Below, in pieces: positions 61,932 through 64,000 of a DNA stretch of 64,000 bases (position 1 is its first letter; each line of letters starts with the position of its first letter). Source of the stretch: Aminithiophilus ramosus (lineage in GTDB: Bacteria > Synergistota > Synergistia > Synergistales > Aminithiophilaceae). The notes below the pieces were generated by a model. The model saw only the letters and a program-made list of their open reading frames with translations, made no database searches and was not told the origin of the DNA. The stretch covers positions 1,415,260 to 1,479,259 of the forward strand of contig NZ_CP072943.1 in assembly GCF_018069705.1 (NCBI RefSeq), in the 5' to 3' direction. The translations under genes and the position numbers were made by a program.

Positions 61932-63004
61932 AGCCTCTTAGGGTGGTCTTCGTCGCAGGAGGTACGGGGGGACATGTTTTCCCGGCTCTTTCCTTCGGAG
62001 ACTGGATACGGAAGAAGCATCCGGGTACGGAACTGTTCTACGTCTGCGGTGACCGCCCCCTGGAAAAAGACATTTATGCCTATTGCGGTATCGAGCCCGA
62101 TGTCCTACCTCTTGAGGGCTCTCCCCGGGGGGTTTGCGGGTGGGATTCCGCAAAAAGATGGAAAAACCTAGTCCTCGCCTTTCTCCGTTCCCTTCAGTTG
62201 TTGCGTCGCTTGAGACCTGACGCGGTCTGCCTTTTCGGCAGCTATATCTCCTTGCCTGTCATGATGGCGGCCAAGATGCTTGGTATACGCCAAGTTATCC
62301 ATGAACAGAACGCGAGGGCGGGACAGGTGACTGTCCTGGCACAAAGATGGGGTCTTCCCGTGGCCTCCGGCTGGCCGAGGTGCGAACCATTCAAGGAGGG
62401 GACCACTTTTTTTACGGGCGTGCCCATTCGTTCCGTCAATCGTTTGCATCGCGACGAGGCTTGGCATAAACTGGTGTCTGGTCGTCTCTGTCCGCAGAGG
62501 CGGATGCTGCTTGTCCTCAGCGGTTCTTTGGGAAGCAGTGATCTTGAGTCCTTTGCTGAGCGCGTTGTCTCTTCCGGTTCGTTCCGTGACTGGTTGCTGG
62601 TCGAAATCGGCACCGTGTCGGAGCCGACCTGGCGGAGAGAAACGTTCCTGCGGCTGCCTCGGACGTGGAACATGGCTCCTCTGTTTTCCTTGGCCGATTT
62701 TGCCCTTTGCCGTGGCGGAGCCTCGACGCTTTGGGAGCTTCTGCTTTGGGGAATACCGGCCTTGGTCGTTCCCTGGAGACAGGCCTGTGACGATCATCAG
62801 CTTGCCAATGCGTGCTCTTTCCAAGCCCTGGGCGGCGGTTCTCTCTGGCTCGAAGGCGTCCATCGTTCAGAAGATATACCGGACCTCCTGGAGGCTGTCC
62901 GGATGAAGCCCGATCAAGGACCAGATCAGGGGAGATCGATACCCGGCTTCACCGGCGATGACATATGTCAGTCACTGTGGAGGGTTCTCACCGATACACA
63001 TTGA
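61928..63004 (+). CDS. murG: UDP-GlcNAc transferase MurG
   Basis: 358-aa GT28 enzyme converting lipid I to lipid II. N-terminal VAGGTGGHVFPAL and VIHEQNARAG are typical. The usual GGSQGA loop at the start of the C-terminal domain is replaced by LSGSLGSSD, and the donor-site segment reads RGGASTLWELLLWGIPALVV, then DDHQLANA. GTG start overlaps the ftsW stop; the frame is open far upstream inside ftsW but that is a shadow. Confidence 0.9.
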   Translation: MKPLRVVFVAGGTGGHVFPALSFGDWIRKKHPGTELFYVCGDRPLEKDIYAYCGIEPDVLPLEGSPRGVCGWDSAKRWKNLVLAFLRSLQLLRRLRPDAVCLFGSYISLPVMMAAKMLGIRQVIHEQNARAGQVTVLAQRWGLPVASGWPRCEPFKEGTTFFTGVPIRSVNRLHRDEAWHKLVSGRLCPQRRMLLVLSGSLGSSDLESFAERVVSSGSFRDWLLVEIGTVSEPTWRRETFLRLPRTWNMAPLFSLADFALCRGGASTLWELLLWGIPALVVPWRQACDDHQLANACSFQALGGGSLWLEGVHRSEDIPDLLEAVRMKPDQGPDQGRSIPGFTGDDICQSLWRVLTDTH

Positions 63005-63018
63005 AGGGAGAGGGCTCT

Positions 63019-64000
63019 ATGGATGTCGAGCGACAGAAGGTTATGGACGCAAAGCGCGTCCATCTTCTGGGAATCGGAGGAGCGGGCATGAGCGGTCTTG
63101 CCCTTCTTCTCAAGGATTTGGGGTATGAGGTCAGCGGATGCGACGTCGCTCGCACGTGTTATACAGACAAAGTGGAGGCTCGTTCCATCGAGGTGGCTTT
63201 GGGGCATGGTTCGGACCATCTTGATCGCTACAACCCCGATTTGCTGATCTACAGCAGCGCCGTTGCCGCCACCAATCCTGAAATCGTAGAGGCCCTGAAT
63301 AGGGGCATCCTGACGGCACGACGAGCCGAGGTTTTGAGCATTCTTTTCAACAGCCGAATCGGCGTCGGTGTGGCCGGCACTCACGGGAAAACGACGACGT
63401 CGTCGATGATCTCCCTCATCATGGAAAGAAGCGGGCAGAATCCCACAGTGGCCATCGGAGGGGAGCTTTGCGACATCGGCTGCAACGCCAAGCTGGGCGA
63501 GGGGGCGGTGATGGTCGCCGAGCTGGATGAAAGCGATGGTTCTTTTGAGCTCTTCGCTCCTCATGTCGCGGTTGTCACGAACATCGACTGGGACCATGTC
63601 GACCACTATCCCGATCTTGACAGTGTCATTGACGGCTTCTCCCGTTTCCTCTCCAAAAGACACGTCGAGGGGGTAACCGTCCTCTGTGCCGAAGATGTCG
63701 GCGTCCGCAAGCTTTTGGCCCGAGAAAACCTCTCCGGACTCATCACCTACGGTTTGGGCCCCTCTTGGGATTGGGGAGCTCAGCGTATCGAACATCTTGC
63801 CGGAGGCGGGGTCGTTTTCGAGCTGCTGCGTCGAGGCATCGCTACGGGTAAAGTTCAGCTCAGCGTTTCGGGTGAGCATAATGTCCTCAACGCCTTGGCC
63901 TCGTTGGCCGCCGCAGATTTTCTGGGTGTCAACCTTACCGAGGCCATCAGGTCGCTGGGGGCCTTTCGGGGAGCCAAACGGCGGCTGCAATTTGTGGGCA
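63019..64000 (+). CDS. murC: UDP-MurNAc:L-alanine ligase MurC, cut by the window end
   Basis: 327 codons visible. N-terminal HLLGIGGAGMSGLALLL Rossmann motif, ATP motif VAGTHGKTTTSSMISLIM near residues 117-134, VAELDESDGSFELFAPHVAV, and VSGEHNVLNALASLAAA. ATG 8 nt after GGGAGAGG, 14 nt behind murG. The C-terminal domain lies outside. Confidence 0.94.
   Translation, partial: MDVERQKVMDAKRVHLLGIGGAGMSGLALLLKDLGYEVSGCDVARTCYTDKVEARSIEVALGHGSDHLDRYNPDLLIYSSAVAATNPEIVEALNRGILTARRAEVLSILFNSRIGVGVAGTHGKTTTSSMISLIMERSGQNPTVAIGGELCDIGCNAKLGEGAVMVAELDESDGSFELFAPHVAVVTNIDWDHVDHYPDLDSVIDGFSRFLSKRHVEGVTVLCAEDVGVRKLLARENLSGLITYGLGPSWDWGAQRIEHLAGGGVVFELLRRGIATGKVQLSVSGEHNVLNALASLAAADFLGVNLTEAIRSLGAFRGAKRRLQFVG

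Noticed and set aside
61136-63004. 622-aa frame suggesting an FtsW-MurG fusion
   Set aside because: Only the part from GTG 61928 is MurG; the upstream part is ftsW read in the wrong frame.

Overview
The window looks like chromosomal DNA from a GC-rich, anaerobic, amino-acid-fermenting bacterium, most likely a member of Synergistota. The reasons are a Na+-type V-ATPase operon, a 2-oxoacid:ferredoxin oxidoreductase next to glutamate dehydrogenase, a multi-subunit flavin/iron-sulfur amino-acid dehydrogenase cluster, and a complete dcw (division and cell wall) operon with a diaminopimelate-type MurE. The lineage is inferred from gene content only; no rRNA gene is present.

Bases 1 to about 17,000 are an accessory, defence-type island crowded with insertion sequences. 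It starts with the N-terminal two thirds of a type I restriction subunit HsdR (minus strand). Next to it is a duplicated promoter plus small-ORF module and scraps of three older elements. From 13,279 back to 3,328 lies a three-gene minus-strand operon of the ABC-three-component (ABC-3C) conflict type: a nuclease-like effector, a middle component and a DUF3732 Rad50-like ATPase. Four complete insertion elements of three kinds interrupt it: two copies of a 1,720-bp IS3-family element, one 1,519-bp ISNCY/IS1202-like element and one 1,269-bp IS3-family element. If each element and one copy of its target duplication are removed, the effector (401 codons before the stop) and the ATPase (665 codons before the stop) both read through in frame. 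The island ends in tRNA genes (Asn and Cys on minus; Leu, fMet and Met on plus), with a second ISNCY/IS1202-like copy between the two groups.

Bases 17,400 to 31,770 are housekeeping genes on the plus strand: a TPR-like protein, a small hypothetical gene, tilS-hpt-ftsH, uvrB-uvrA-rlmB, tRNA-Val, then acpS-nnr-small membrane protein-tsaE-tsaB. Bases 31,800 to 39,760 are metabolic. A five-gene dehydrogenase (2Fe-2S protein, FAD subunit, ferredoxin, Bfd-like protein, DAO-family FAD subunit) precedes korDABC and gdhA. Together they could oxidise an amino acid, pass electrons to ferredoxin, and convert glutamate to 2-oxoglutarate and then an acyl-CoA. The V-ATPase operon (41,557 to 50,224) carries Na+-site residues in its K subunit, which suggests that sodium bioenergetics accompany this fermentation.

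Bases 50,221 to 64,000 hold a gamma-carbonic-anhydrase-like gene, an orphan cheR, the RNase P RNA and the dcw operon (mraZ, rsmH, ftsL, ftsI, murE, murF, mraY, murD, ftsW, murG and the start of murC). A four-repeat MraZ operator lies ahead of mraZ. Several segments here (about 41,890-43,420, 50,640-51,600, 53,960-54,960 and 58,480-59,430) are clearly AT-richer than the surrounding DNA, and some of the switches fall inside genes. No CRISPR array, rRNA gene or integrase was seen.
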